DNA of 64,000 nucleotides. It comes from Nocardia caishijiensis NBRC 108228 (lineage in GTDB: Bacteria > Actinomycetota > Actinomycetes > Mycobacteriales > Mycobacteriaceae). The notes under the pieces are model-generated. The model was not told the DNA's origin and ran no database searches. It saw only the letters and a program-made list of their open reading frames with translations. Shown here in pieces: positions 28,952 through 38,313 of this stretch. The stretch's first letter is position 1, and each line of letters begins with the position of its first letter. Where the stretch lies: positions 1 to 64,000 of the forward strand of contig NZ_BDBE01000013.1 in NCBI RefSeq assembly GCF_001612825.1, read 5' to 3'. The position numbers were made by a program, and so were the translations under genes.

Positions 28952-30495
28952 GACACCATCGGCCCGAATCTCCGATTTCCGGTGGCGGCCCCGCCGCGGT
29001 CCCGATCGGCGCGGGGGAGGCGCATCGGCTCGTCGAGGCCGCCGCGCGGGAACTGCGCGATCCCGGCGCCCGGCAGCTGCTCGACGAGTGCGCCGAGCGG
29101 TTGCGTCAACCGTTGCGGGTCGCGCTGGCCGGTTCGATCAAGGCGGGCAAGTCGACGCTGCTCAACGCCCTGGTCGGGCAGAGCATCGCGCCCACCGACG
29201 CGACCGAGTGCACCCGCGTGGTCACCTGGTATCGCAACGGCACCACCCCGTCGGTGACCGCGTTCGCGGCCGGGGGCGCGTCGGCGAACGTGGCCGTGCG
29301 GCGGGGCGCGGGCGCGCACGGTCTCACCTTCGAACTGTCGGGTCTGCGCTGGCAGCCCACCGGCGCGCACGCCGTCGACCATCTCGAGGTGCGGTGGCCG
29401 ACGGCCGAGCTGTCGCGCACCACCATCATCGATACCCCTGGCACGTCGTCGTTGTCGCGGGAGGTGTCGGAGCGGACGATGCGTCTGCTCACCCCCGCCG
29501 ATGTCGAGACCGACGCACTGCGCGTGCCAGGCGCCGACGCGGTGGTCTACCTGCTGCGCCGCCTCGACGCCACCGACGTGCACTTCCTCGAGCAGATCGG
29601 TTCCGGTGGTCCGGCCGGACCGCTCGGTGTGGTCGGGGTGGTCTCGCGCGCCGACGAGATCAGCGCGGGCCACATCAACGCCCTGCATTCGGCGCGCGAG
29701 GTGGCGTCACGTTTCGCCACCGAGCTGGAACGCACCGGGTTGTGCCAGGCGGTGATCCCGGTGGCCGGGCTGCTCGCCTTCGCCGCCGCCACCCTCACCC
29801 AGCCCGAGTTCGCGGCGTTCCAGGCGCTGGCCGGACTGCCCGCCGACACCCTCGAGCTGGCGATGCTCTCGGCCGACCGGTTCTCCCGCCCCGATGTCGA
29901 CCTGCCGGTGTCGCCGCTGGTCCGGGCCCAACTGCTGGACCGGTTCGGCATGTTCGGTGTGCGGATGGCCACCGAACTCGTGCGCACCGGCGTGCGTGAC
30001 GCGGCGGCGCTGTCGGCAGAGCTCAGTGCCCGCAGCGGCATCGACGAGCTGCGCAGGGTCCTTGACGTGCAGTTCGGTCAGCGCGCCGAACAGCTCAAGG
30101 CCCATTCCGCGCTCACCACCCTCGACCGCGTGATCACCGCCAACCCCGGTTCCGCCGCGGACGAGCTGCTGCCGCGCGTGCGCACCCTGCTCGCCGACGT
30201 GCACGGTTTCGCCGAGTTGCGCCTGCTCGGCCGGTTGCGCGCCGACGAGTTGCCGCTGCCGCCCGACGACCTCGCCGAATTGTTTCGCCTGGTCGGCGGC
30301 GCCGGGGTCGCCCCGCACGTGCGCCTCGGCCTGCCCGACGACACCGACCCGGCGACGATGCGTGCGCACGCCCTCGAGGCAGCGCGCAAGTGGCGCACCA
30401 GATCGCGGCACCCGCTGATCGACAAGACGACGGTCGAGGCATGCCTCACCGCGGTGCGCAGTGTCGAGGGAGCACTCTCCCAGCTACCCGGCTGA
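28948..30495 (+). CDS. iniC: IniC, dynamin-like GTPase
   Basis: 515 aa, against 493 in M. tuberculosis IniC. The P-loop is at 62-69 (GSIKAGKS), the G3 motif DTPG at 162-165, and a candidate G4 is SRAD in VVGVVSRADE. No strong membrane hairpin is visible, unlike IniA, which fits IniC as a partner GTPase. ATG at 28948 is chosen because GGGGAGG sits 10 bases upstream; the frame continues upstream to a GTG at 28921. It is the third gene of the iniB-iniA-iniC operon, 86 bases after iniA. The window contains two iniA genes but only this one iniC. Confidence 0.9.
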   Translation: MRHHRPESPISGGGPAAVPIGAGEAHRLVEAAARELRDPGARQLLDECAERLRQPLRVALAGSIKAGKSTLLNALVGQSIAPTDATECTRVVTWYRNGTTPSVTAFAAGGASANVAVRRGAGAHGLTFELSGLRWQPTGAHAVDHLEVRWPTAELSRTTIIDTPGTSSLSREVSERTMRLLTPADVETDALRVPGADAVVYLLRRLDATDVHFLEQIGSGGPAGPLGVVGVVSRADEISAGHINALHSAREVASRFATELERTGLCQAVIPVAGLLAFAAATLTQPEFAAFQALAGLPADTLELAMLSADRFSRPDVDLPVSPLVRAQLLDRFGMFGVRMATELVRTGVRDAAALSAELSARSGIDELRRVLDVQFGQRAEQLKAHSALTTLDRVITANPGSAADELLPRVRTLLADVHGFAELRLLGRLRADELPLPPDDLAELFRLVGGAGVAPHVRLGLPDDTDPATMRAHALEAARKWRTRSRHPLIDKTTVEACLTAVRSVEGALSQLPG

Positions 30496-30543
30496 TCGTG
30501 TCTCCCAATTATTTCGCCGATCGATTGGGCTTTCGTCTGGTCG

Positions 30544-30879
30544 ATGCGGCATGATTCCGCCGTGACGACGACGATCGGCGACCCGTCCCGGGTCTTGACG
30601 GACGCGCAGTGGGCGCTGCTCGAATTGCTGCTGCCCACCTCCGCCGGTCGCGCCGGACGCGATTTCGCGAACAACCGTCTCGTCGTCGAGGGAATGCTGT
30701 TCTGGCTGCGTACCGGCATCGCCTGGCGTGACCTACCCGCCGAATTCGGTCCCTGGCAGACAGTCTGGAAACGCCAGCGCCGCTACCAGGCCGACGGCAC
30801 ATGGGACCGTCTGCTCACCGCCTTGGCCGCCCTGGCCGACGACGCGGGAAACCTCACCTGGGTGTCGCGAAATCTTTAG
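30544..30879 (+). mobile_element. IS5-type transposase fragment (N-terminal domain only)
   Basis: 111 codons from ATG 30544 (or GTG 30562) match the N-terminal domain of IS5-family transposases (LTDAQWALLELLLP, then GMLFWLRTGIAWRDLPAEFG and WKRQRRYQADGTWDRLL). The frame ends at GNLTWVSRNL, about where intact relatives carry the first catalytic Asp, so the DDE catalytic domain is absent. No inverted repeats or second frame were found. It sits exactly between the iniBAC operon and the second iniB-iniA pair, which suggests an insertion sequence took part in creating the duplication. Confidence 0.8.
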
Positions 30880-30889
30880 GAGACACCGG

Positions 30890-30907
30890 TTTTTCGGCTC
30901 CGAAAAA
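30890..30907. promoter_or_regulatory. 18-bp near-perfect palindrome upstream of second iniB
   Basis: TTTTTCGG-CT-CCGAAAAA has perfect 8-bp arms around a 2-bp centre. A second small palindrome, AACGA-TT-TCGTT, lies at 30926-30937. The stretch CGGACTAGCTTTCCGAACA (30944-30962) resembles CGGTCATAGCTTCGAAACA upstream of the first iniB and may be the shared promoter/start region. The palindrome is too compact for a terminator loop and better fits an operator or a residual insertion-sequence end. Confidence 0.4.
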
Positions 30908-31046
30908 GTCACACTCTTCATCGGTAACGATTTCGTTGCGGAATCGGACTAGCTTTCCGAACACTCGCATGGCCAAGCGTGAAAAACACCCACCGACAGA
31001 CGAGTACGGATCCGGCGCAAGCCCCGATCTGGAGGAGCTGACCCGA

Positions 31047-33302
31047 ATGACACCCACCGCGATCCTCGAGTTCATCCTGAACCTGCTGCGCGATCCCGAA
31101 GCCGCAGCAAACTATTGCGCCAACCCCGTTCACGTCCTGTGCGAGGCGGACATCCCCGCCACCCCCGCCGAGATCGCGGCCGCCGCCCCCGCCATCGCCG
31201 CCGCCCTCTCCACCGACTGCACCTCCACCCTCACCGCCCTCCACACCGCCGCCGCCACAACAACTGTGGCCGCCACCACATCCCTCGCCGCCGCGACCAC
31301 CGCCGCCGCAACCACCCACCTCGACACCACCCTCACCCCAGACATCTCCACCGCCCTGACAACCGACCTCACCGCCGCGAGCGATGTCTCCGCAGCCGTC
31401 AGCGCAGGCCTCGCCACCGCCGTCGGCACCGCAACCGACCTGACGACAGGCATCGATGCGGCTGTCGGCGCCGCCCTCGCCATAGACCTGACATCCGGCC
31501 TCGATGCGACGGTAGCCACCGCCCTCACCGCGGCGACCACTGTCTCCGCGGCCGTCGGTGGCGGCCTCGGCACGGTCGTCGGCGCGGTAGCCGATGTGAC
31601 GACTGGCCTCGATGCGGCTGTCGCTGGCGGCCTCGCCGTAGACCTGACGTCCGGCCTCGACGCGACAGTAGGCACCGGCCTCAACGCGGCGACTGGCGTA
31701 TCCACCGCCGTAGACGCGACTCTCGGCGCTGTCGCCGACGGAGCCGCCGACCTCGGTCTCGCTGCCGAAGCGGCCGCGAATTCGGCGATCGGTCTCGATG
31801 CCGCTGTCGGTGGTGGCTTCACTTCCGCGCCGGACGTATCTGCCGCTGTCGGAGCCGGTCTGGACGCCGCCACCGACCTGACCACCGGCTTGGCCGCGAC
31901 CTCGAACACCGTCCTCGGCGCCGCCACCGCCACCACAACCGAACTCGCCGCCACCACGGCTGGCCTCGGGGCCGACCTGGGCGCCGCAGCCGACCTGGGC
32001 ATCGGGGTGGGCGTGACGAGCGCTCTCGGAACCGTGACCGGTGTCGCCGCAGGGCTCGGCACATCCCTGACCGCCCTCGACACTTCCACTGCCCTCGGCA
32101 CCACCGCCGACCTGTCGTCGAGCCTCGTCGCCACCACCTCGATGGCCTCGGAAATCGGTGCAGGCCTCACCGGTTCGGCTGGATCAGGGATCGAAACAGG
32201 CCTGTCCGCTGCGGGCTCGCTGGGTCTCGACACCGCTGCGGGACTCACGGAAAACGCTGCTGGACTGGGCACCTCGATCACCACCGGCCTCGAAACCGGA
32301 CTGTCGGGTGCGACCGCCCTCGGTCTGCAGGCCGCCGCCGACGCCGCTGCGGCGACTTCGCTGACCGGAGCCGTGGTTTCGTCCACGCGACTCGGCCTCG
32401 ACAACGCGGGCACCGTCCAGGTCGGCGCCGATCTGGGTGCTCAGATCGCGGCCGGTCTGTCCTCCGGTGCTGCCTCGTTCGGCGCCCCCTTCACGGTCGC
32501 CCCGGCCACCGGCCTCGAAACCGCCCTCAGCACCGCCTTCTCCACCACGTCGGTCGGCGATGCCGATTTCGAAGGCGCACTGGTCGGCGCGACGAACGTC
32601 ACCGCCGCCCTCGAGTCGACACTGACCGGTGTAGGCGCGCACTCGACCGCCATCACCACCGGCCTCGGCAGCATCGCCCCCGGCCTCGATGCCTCCGCCG
32701 CCGCCAATGCCGCAGCGAACGCCGATGCGGCAGCGGGTTTCGCCACGAACGCCGATGCGGCAGCCGGTTTCGCGACGAGCGCGACAGCCGGTTTCGTTAC
32801 GAATACGGCAGCCGATGTCGCAGCACATGCATCCCAAGGCATTACCGCCACCGCCGACGCGGCCCTCGGCGCGACAGCCGACGCGGCAGGCTCGCTCCAC
32901 GCGACCACCGAGGTGACCACCTCCACAGGCCTCGAACTCGGCCTCGGCACCACCGCCGACTGGTCCACCGAAACCGGCGTAGCCGCAGGTCTCGGCTCGA
33001 CAATCCAACCCGCGCCGAACGCCGATTCGTCCACCGGTTCGGAAACCCTCGGTGCGACCAGCGGCTTCACCACCGCGGCGACCGATACCACCTTCACCTC
33101 GGAGACCTCCATGGACCTCACCACGTCCGAACCCACCTCGACCATAGATTTCACCTCGGCCGCCGACACATGGTCCACCGTCGACGTGGACGGCGCCTTC
33201 GGCCCGGCTCTCGACGATTCCCCGCTCTCCGGCGGAACGGGCCTGCTCGACAACCCGTTCACCGCCACGGAAAACACGTTCGACACCCCAGAAGCCCTGT
33301 AG
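31047..33302 (+). CDS. IniB-type Ala/Thr-rich repeat protein (copy 2)
   Basis: 751 aa from the ATG preceded by GGAGGAG at 31031-31037, with the same spacing and sequence context as copy 1. The N-terminal domain TAILEFILNLLRDPEAAANY matches copy 1, including nearby Cys. The body is Ala, Thr, Gly and Asp with a period near 14-15 residues (TGLDAAVGGGL, then DLTSGLDATV), unlike the 7-residue Gly/Asp pattern of copy 1. Later units repeat ATNADAAAGF. The C-terminus has STVDVDGAFGPALDD, matching VDVGGAFGPGLG of copy 1. The two ends are therefore conserved while the repeat body was replaced. iniA copy 2 follows after 9 bases. Function unknown. Confidence 0.85.
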   Translation: MTPTAILEFILNLLRDPEAAANYCANPVHVLCEADIPATPAEIAAAAPAIAAALSTDCTSTLTALHTAAATTTVAATTSLAAATTAAATTHLDTTLTPDISTALTTDLTAASDVSAAVSAGLATAVGTATDLTTGIDAAVGAALAIDLTSGLDATVATALTAATTVSAAVGGGLGTVVGAVADVTTGLDAAVAGGLAVDLTSGLDATVGTGLNAATGVSTAVDATLGAVADGAADLGLAAEAAANSAIGLDAAVGGGFTSAPDVSAAVGAGLDAATDLTTGLAATSNTVLGAATATTTELAATTAGLGADLGAAADLGIGVGVTSALGTVTGVAAGLGTSLTALDTSTALGTTADLSSSLVATTSMASEIGAGLTGSAGSGIETGLSAAGSLGLDTAAGLTENAAGLGTSITTGLETGLSGATALGLQAAADAAAATSLTGAVVSSTRLGLDNAGTVQVGADLGAQIAAGLSSGAASFGAPFTVAPATGLETALSTAFSTTSVGDADFEGALVGATNVTAALESTLTGVGAHSTAITTGLGSIAPGLDASAAANAAANADAAAGFATNADAAAGFATSATAGFVTNTAADVAAHASQGITATADAALGATADAAGSLHATTEVTTSTGLELGLGTTADWSTETGVAAGLGSTIQPAPNADSSTGSETLGATSGFTTAATDTTFTSETSMDLTTSEPTSTIDFTSAADTWSTVDVDGAFGPALDDSPLSGGTGLLDNPFTATENTFDTPEAL

Positions 33303-33311
33303 TCCACGGCA

Positions 33312-35090
33312 ATGGATGCACTGCTGTCGGCTCTCGACGACACCGTCGCCGCGGCCCGCGCCGCGGGTCGCGACGACCTGGTCGCCCGCCTGGAAACGGC
33401 GGCGGTCCGGGTGCGTGACCCGCGGCGGCGGATCGTCGTCGCGGGCCGGCTCGATCAGGGCAAGAGCCGGTTCGTCAACGCGCTGCTCGGTGTCGAGATC
33501 TGTCCTGTCGGCGACGACAGCACCACCCGTTTCCCGATGGTGCTCGCGTACGCGCCGCAGCCGCGCGCCGAACTGGTGCTGGCCACAGCGTCTTCCGGCG
33601 AGGAGCGGGTCGAGTTCCCGATCGCCGATCTCGCGACGGTCGATCACCGCTGCGCGGCGGGCAAACAGATCCTGCGCATCGACGTGTACCTGCCCGCCGA
33701 CCTGCTCGCCGACGGCATAGTCCTCATCGACACCCCCGGCATCGGCGCCCGAACCACCGCGGGCACCCTCGGTGTCCTGGAAATGCTCCCCGCCGCCGAC
33801 GCGCTCCTGCTGATCTCCGACGCCTCGACCGAGCTCACCGCACCGGAGCTCACCTTCCTGCGTCAGGCGTCCGAACTCTGCTCGGCCACAGCGGTTCTGA
33901 TGTCGAAGACCGACCTGTACCCCCACTGGCGCCAGGTCTTCGAGGCCGACCGGGAGCACCTGCGCACCGCGAACCTCGACCTACCCCTGCTCCCGATCTC
34001 GGCGCTGCTGCGCGCCCACGCGCTGCGCCTGCAAGACGCCCAACTGGGTGCCGAGTCCGGTTACGGCCTGCTCTACCAGTTCCTGCGTGAACAGGTGGTC
34101 GCCCGCGACGAAGCCGCGACCCGGGCCACGATCTCTCGTGAGATGTCCTCGGCCGCAGAGCATCTGGCGCTAGCGCTCGGTAGCGAACTCGTCGCCCTGC
34201 GTGACCCGAGGCAAGCGGCCGCCGCGGTCGCCGAACTGCGGTCGGCCAAAACCCGTGCCCAACAGCTGCATCGACGTACCGCCGCGTGGCAGCAGACCCT
34301 CGCCGACGGCATCACCGATCTGGCCGGTGACGTCGACCACGACCTGCGCGAGCGGCTGCGTGAGATCGCCCGAACCGGCGAGGAGTGGATCGACGACCAC
34401 GACCCCGGCCGTCACTGGGGAGCGATCACCGAATGGCTCACCGGCACAGTCGATTCCGCGCTCGGCGACAACCTACTGTGGGCGCACGCCAGAGCGGACA
34501 CCCTGGCACAACGGGTGGCGGAACATTTCCACGAACTCGGCTCCGTCGACCTGCCCGTCCTCGACCAGTCCGGTACCGCCCACGGCACCGGCACCCTGGG
34601 TGACCTCGAACCCGACATCGGTGTCGTGTCGAAGGTCCTGGTCGGTATGCGCGGTTCCTACGGCGGCGTCCTGATGGTCGGTCTCGCGACCACTTTCGCC
34701 GGACTCGCCCTCCTGAACCCGATCTCCCTCGGCGCGGGGATGCTCGTGGGCGGCAAGGCGTACCGTGACGACAAGCAGGCCCGCCTCACCCGCCGCCGCA
34801 CCGACGCCAAGAACGCCGTCCGCCGCTTCCTCGACGACGTGGCCTTCCAGGCGGGCAAAGACTCCCGCGACCGCGTCCACCGCATCCACCGCGCCCTACG
34901 CGACCACTACGCGGGCATCGCCGAACGCAGCCTCCGCTCCATCGACGAGTCCCTCACCGCCGCCCAGGAGGCCGCAACCTCCGAGGCAACCCACCGAGCC
35001 CAACGCACGGCCGCCCTCCAAAACCAACTCACCGCCATAGCCGCCCTCCGCACCTCGGCTGCCCCAGCTCTCGCGCCGCCGTCGGGATAG
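33312..35090 (+). CDS. IniA-type dynamin-like GTPase (copy 2)
   Basis: 592 aa with the P-loop at 45-52 (GRLDQGKS), DTPGIGA as G3, SKTD as G4 and a membrane hairpin at about 453-483 (VLMVGLATTFAGLALLNPIS). It aligns closely with IniA copy 1 across its length (shared QQTLADGITDL, EEWIDDHDPGRHW and LRGSYGGVLM-type blocks) but lacks both the 15-residue N-terminal extension and the basic C-terminal tail. It starts 9 bases after iniB copy 2, so the IniB-IniA pairing is kept. No iniC follows. It converges on the Uma2-like gene with a 2-bp gap and no obvious terminator. Confidence 0.88.
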   Translation: MDALLSALDDTVAAARAAGRDDLVARLETAAVRVRDPRRRIVVAGRLDQGKSRFVNALLGVEICPVGDDSTTRFPMVLAYAPQPRAELVLATASSGEERVEFPIADLATVDHRCAAGKQILRIDVYLPADLLADGIVLIDTPGIGARTTAGTLGVLEMLPAADALLLISDASTELTAPELTFLRQASELCSATAVLMSKTDLYPHWRQVFEADREHLRTANLDLPLLPISALLRAHALRLQDAQLGAESGYGLLYQFLREQVVARDEAATRATISREMSSAAEHLALALGSELVALRDPRQAAAAVAELRSAKTRAQQLHRRTAAWQQTLADGITDLAGDVDHDLRERLREIARTGEEWIDDHDPGRHWGAITEWLTGTVDSALGDNLLWAHARADTLAQRVAEHFHELGSVDLPVLDQSGTAHGTGTLGDLEPDIGVVSKVLVGMRGSYGGVLMVGLATTFAGLALLNPISLGAGMLVGGKAYRDDKQARLTRRRTDAKNAVRRFLDDVAFQAGKDSRDRVHRIHRALRDHYAGIAERSLRSIDESLTAAQEAATSEATHRAQRTAALQNQLTAIAALRTSAAPALAPPSG

Positions 35091-35092
35091 AC

Positions 35093-35686
35093 CTACCAGG
35101 TGACAGCCGGAATCTCGATGTCGATCGCGAACGGCCGGTCCAGTCGAAGTCGGCTGCGGTAGACGCCGGTCGGTGCATATCCGCCCTCCGGGAGCAGTTC
35201 GAAGGTGTAGATCACCATTGCCGACCGCTCGTTCTCGACTCGCCAGAAGTGCCTGATGTGCGCCTCGGCGTACTGGGCGGGTCGCAAGGTGCGATCCTTG
35301 GTCTTGGTCCCCGGGGAAACGATTTCGACGGCGAGCTGCACGTCGACCGGGTCGAAATACAGGGAGTCCGCGCTGACGGCTTGCCGTGCGACGGCGAGGA
35401 CGTCGGGTTCGGGCACTGTGTGCCCGAGATTGATGCCCTTCTCCGTCGTGATGACGACATCGGCGGGCGCGACCGCGCGCAGCGCGTACTTGAGAACGTC
35501 CATCGCTTCGTCGTGCCACTGCGTGGCAGGCGCCATCATCACGACTTCACCGTCGAGGAGCTCGAAGCGCGCATCGACAACTTCTATCAGACGAGGAAGA
35601 TCGGCCGCGCTGAAGCCGCCCGGCGGCGGGGTCGGTAGCAGCACCATGCGCCCCTGGATGGGTTCGAGTGGGCGCGCGGCGGTCAT
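35093..35686 (-). CDS. Uma2-family (DUF820) nuclease-like protein
   Basis: 197 aa. The order FELLDGEVVMMAPAT, then PEPDVLAV, LAVEIVSPGTKTKDR and LRPAQYAEAHIRHFWRV is the Uma2 signature, a PD-(D/E)xK restriction-endonuclease-like fold. Asp in PEPDV and Glu in AVEIVSP with a downstream Lys are the presumed metal/catalytic positions. Its biological role is unknown; such genes are abundant in actinobacteria and cyanobacteria and usually stand alone. It is transcribed towards iniA copy 2. Confidence 0.8.
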   Translation of the reverse strand: MTAARPLEPIQGRMVLLPTPPPGGFSAADLPRLIEVVDARFELLDGEVVMMAPATQWHDEAMDVLKYALRAVAPADVVITTEKGINLGHTVPEPDVLAVARQAVSADSLYFDPVDVQLAVEIVSPGTKTKDRTLRPAQYAEAHIRHFWRVENERSAMVIYTFELLPEGGYAPTGVYRSRLRLDRPFAIDIEIPAVTW

Positions 35687-35768
35687 GGCCTCAGGCTACC
35701 TGGTGGGGAAAAATTTTTCGGGTGGCGGGAATGAATCGTCGCAGCTGCTGGTTGTGCAGATCAACGAT

Positions 35769-35789
35769 GTTGAGCGCATGTCACTCAAG
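35769..35789. promoter_or_regulatory. HAIR element (HspR operator) upstream of dnaK
   Basis: GTTGAGC-N7-ACTCAAG matches the consensus CTTGAGT-N7-ACTCAAG at 12 of 14 positions. It lies just upstream of a plausible -35 box (TTGACG, 35796-35801). HspR, encoded at the end of this operon, is the known binding protein. Binding here should repress dnaK in the absence of heat stress. Confidence 0.85.
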
Positions 35790-35795
35790 TTCGGG

Positions 35796-35825
35796 TTGAC
35801 GCCCGGCGGAGCCGACAGGCAGGAT
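35796..35825 (+). promoter_or_regulatory. Vegetative-type promoter of the dnaK operon
   Basis: TTGACG (35796-35801) and CAGGAT (35820-35825) are separated by 18 bp, a good primary-sigma match for an actinobacterium. HAIR elements flank it on both sides, consistent with steric repression by HspR. Confidence 0.65.
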
Positions 35826-35844
35826 TGAGTGCATCACGCTCAGC
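35824..35844. promoter_or_regulatory. Second, weaker HAIR-like element at dnaK
   Basis: ATTGAGT-N7-GCTCAGC retains the half-site cores and 7-bp spacer of the HAIR consensus with more mismatches. It overlaps the -10 box and probable start point. Together with the upstream box it gives two HspR sites on either side of the promoter. Confidence 0.6.
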
Positions 35845-35884
35845 GTTGCTGGGAGTTGTCGTCAATTATCAGGAGGAACCCACT

Positions 35885-37732
35885 ATGGCTCGTGCGGTCG
35901 GAATCGACCTCGGGACCACGAACTCTGTCGTCTCCGTGCTGGAAGGCGGCGAGCCGGTCGTCGTCGCGAACTCGGAAGGCTCGCGCACCACTCCGTCGAT
36001 CGTCGCGTTCGCGAAGAACGGTGAGGTTCTCGTCGGTCAGCCTGCCAAGAACCAGGCCGTCACCAACGTCGACCGCACCATCCGCTCGGTCAAGCGCCAC
36101 ATCGGCACCGACTGGACCGTGGAGATCGACGGCAAGAAGTACACCCCGCAGGAAATCTCCGCGCGCACGCTGATGAAGCTGAAGCGCGACGCCGAGGCCT
36201 ACCTCGGTGAGGAGATCACCGACGCGGTCATCACCGTCCCCGCCTACTTCGAGGACGCCCAGCGTCAGGCCACCAAGGAAGCCGGTCAGATCGCCGGTCT
36301 GAACGTGCTGCGCATCGTCAACGAGCCCACCGCGGCCGCGCTGGCGTATGGCCTGGACAAGGGCGACAAGGAACAGACCATCCTGGTCTTCGACCTCGGT
36401 GGCGGCACCTTCGACGTCTCGCTGCTGGAAATCGGTGAGGGCGTCGTCGAGGTCCGCGCGACCTCCGGTGACAACCACCTCGGTGGCGACGACTGGGACG
36501 AGCGCGTCGTCACCTGGCTGGTCGACAAGTTCAAGGCCAGCTCGGGCATCGACCTGACCAAGGACAAGATGGCGCTGCAGCGTCTGCGTGAGGCCGCCGA
36601 GAAGGCGAAGATCGAGCTGAGCTCCAGCCAGAGCACCTCGATCAACCTGCCCTACATCACCGTCGACGCCGACAAGAACCCGCTGTTCCTCGACGAGCAG
36701 CTCACCCGCGCCGAGTTCCAGAAGATCACATCCGATCTGCTTGACCGCACCCGCGCCCCGTTCCAGTCCGTCATCAAGGACGCGGGCATCAACGTGGCCG
36801 ACATCGACCACGTCGTGCTCGTCGGTGGCTCCACCCGTATGCCCGCCGTCTCCGAGCTGGTCAAGGAACTGACCGGCGGCCGTGAGCCGAACAAGGGCGT
36901 GAACCCGGACGAGGTCGTCGCCGTCGGCGCCGCTCTGCAGGCCGGTGTGCTCAAGGGTGAGGTCAAGGACGTTCTGCTGCTCGATGTCACCCCGCTGTCG
37001 CTGGGTATCGAGACCAAGGGCGGCGTGATGACCAAGCTCATCGAGCGCAACACCACCATCCCGACCAAGCGCTCGGAGACCTTCACCACCGCCGACGACA
37101 ACCAGCCGTCGGTGCAGATCCAGGTGTTCCAGGGTGAGCGCGAGATCGCCTCGCACAACAAGCTGCTCGGCTCCTTCGAGCTGACCGGCCTGCCCCCGGC
37201 CCCACGCGGCGTGCCGCAGATCGAGGTCACCTTCGACATCGACGCGAACGGCATCGTCCACGTCACCGCGAAGGACAAGGGCACCGGCAAGGAGAACAAG
37301 ATCAAGATCCAGGACGGCTCCGGCCTGTCCAAGGAAGAGATCGACCGGATGGTCAAGGACGCCGAGGCGCACGCCGCCGAGGACAAGGCCCGCCGCGAGG
37401 AGGCCGAGACCCGCAACCAGGCCGAGTCGCTGGTGCACCAGACCGAGAAGTTCATCTCCGACAACGAGGACAAGGTCCCGGCCGACACCAAGTCGAAGGT
37501 CGAAGAGGCCATCGCCGACGCCAAGAAGGCGCTCGAGGGCACCGACATCGCGGCCGTGAAGGCCGCCGTGGAGAAGCTGGCCACCGAGTCGCAGGCGCTG
37601 GGCCAGGCGCTGTACGAGGCCAGCGCGGCCGAGGGACAGTCCACCGATGGTGCGGGCCCGAACAACGCGGCCGACGACCAGGTCGTCGACGCCGAGGTTG
37701 TCGACGAGCCGGTTGATACGGAGAAGAAGTGA
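35885..37732 (+). CDS. dnaK: DnaK (Hsp70) chaperone
   Basis: 615 aa from the ATG preceded by AGGAGGA (the upstream frame start is not needed). The sequence has the Hsp70 phosphate-1 loop ([11 protein letters not shown]), phosphate-2 motif ([17 protein letters not shown]), adenosine motif ([13 protein letters not shown]), the linker [15 protein letters not shown] and a full peptide-binding domain. The Asp/Glu-rich C-terminus ends [14 protein letters not shown]. It works with DnaJ and GrpE in protein folding and disaggregation with ClpB, in the cytoplasm. First gene of dnaK-grpE-dnaJ-hspR, under the HAIR-flanked promoter. Confidence 0.98.
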   Translation: MARAVGIDLGTTNSVVSVLEGGEPVVVANSEGSRTTPSIVAFAKNGEVLVGQPAKNQAVTNVDRTIRSVKRHIGTDWTVEIDGKKYTPQEISARTLMKLKRDAEAYLGEEITDAVITVPAYFEDAQRQATKEAGQIAGLNVLRIVNEPTAAALAYGLDKGDKEQTILVFDLGGGTFDVSLLEIGEGVVEVRATSGDNHLGGDDWDERVVTWLVDKFKASSGIDLTKDKMALQRLREAAEKAKIELSSSQSTSINLPYITVDADKNPLFLDEQLTRAEFQKITSDLLDRTRAPFQSVIKDAGINVADIDHVVLVGGSTRMPAVSELVKELTGGREPNKGVNPDEVVAVGAALQAGVLKGEVKDVLLLDVTPLSLGIETKGGVMTKLIERNTTIPTKRSETFTTADDNQPSVQIQVFQGEREIASHNKLLGSFELTGLPPAPRGVPQIEVTFDIDANGIVHVTAKDKGTGKENKIKIQDGSGLSKEEIDRMVKDAEAHAAEDKARREEAETRNQAESLVHQTEKFISDNEDKVPADTKSKVEEAIADAKKALEGTDIAAVKAAVEKLATESQALGQALYEASAAEGQSTDGAGPNNAADDQVVDAEVVDEPVDTEKK

Positions 37733-38292
37733 CCGAGGCCAGCTCCGAACAGGAATTGATCGCCGACGTCGTCGAGGACGCGGACGCCGCTGAGGAAGCG
37801 GCGCCCGCCCCCGACGCCGAACCCGAGGCTGCCCCGGAGAGCGACGAGCTCGCCGAGCGCACCGCCGACCTGCAGCGGTTGACCGCGGAGTACGCGAACT
37901 ACCGCCGCCGGGTCGAGCGCGATCGCCAGGCCAATATCGACGCGGCCAAGGCGAGCGTGGTCACCGAACTGCTCGGTGTGCTCGACGATCTGGACCGCGC
38001 CAGGGCGCACGGCGATCTGGATTCCGGCCCGTTGAAGTCGGTGGCCGACAAGCTCGAGACCGCGCTCACCAAGCAGGGCCTGGTCGAATTCGGTGCTGTC
38101 GGTGACCCGTTCGACCCCACGCTGCACGAGGCCGTGCAGCACGAGGGTTCGGGTTCGGAGCCGGTGATCGGCGTGGTCATGCGCAAGGGCTATCGGTTCG
38201 GCGATCGGGTGCTTCGGCACGCGATGGTCGGGGTAACCGATGCCGAGACCGCGGGGGCATCGGATTCGGATGCCGACGCCGATAGCGAATAA
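37729..38292 (+). CDS. grpE: GrpE nucleotide exchange factor
   Basis: 187 aa, starting at a GTG that overlaps the dnaK stop (GTGA), so translation is coupled. An acidic N-terminus (residues 1-40) precedes the long helix ([20 protein letters not shown]) and the beta domain ending [20 protein letters not shown]. It releases ADP from DnaK. Confidence 0.96.
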   Translation: MTEASSEQELIADVVEDADAAEEAAPAPDAEPEAAPESDELAERTADLQRLTAEYANYRRRVERDRQANIDAAKASVVTELLGVLDDLDRARAHGDLDSGPLKSVADKLETALTKQGLVEFGAVGDPFDPTLHEAVQHEGSGSEPVIGVVMRKGYRFGDRVLRHAMVGVTDAETAGASDSDADADSE

Positions 38293-38313
38293 CGCGAGAG
38301 GAGGAGATGCCCG

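Noticed and set aside
37452..37862. Ser/Pro/Arg-rich minus-strand frame over the dnaK-grpE junction
   Set aside because: Antisense shadow of two highly conserved genes.
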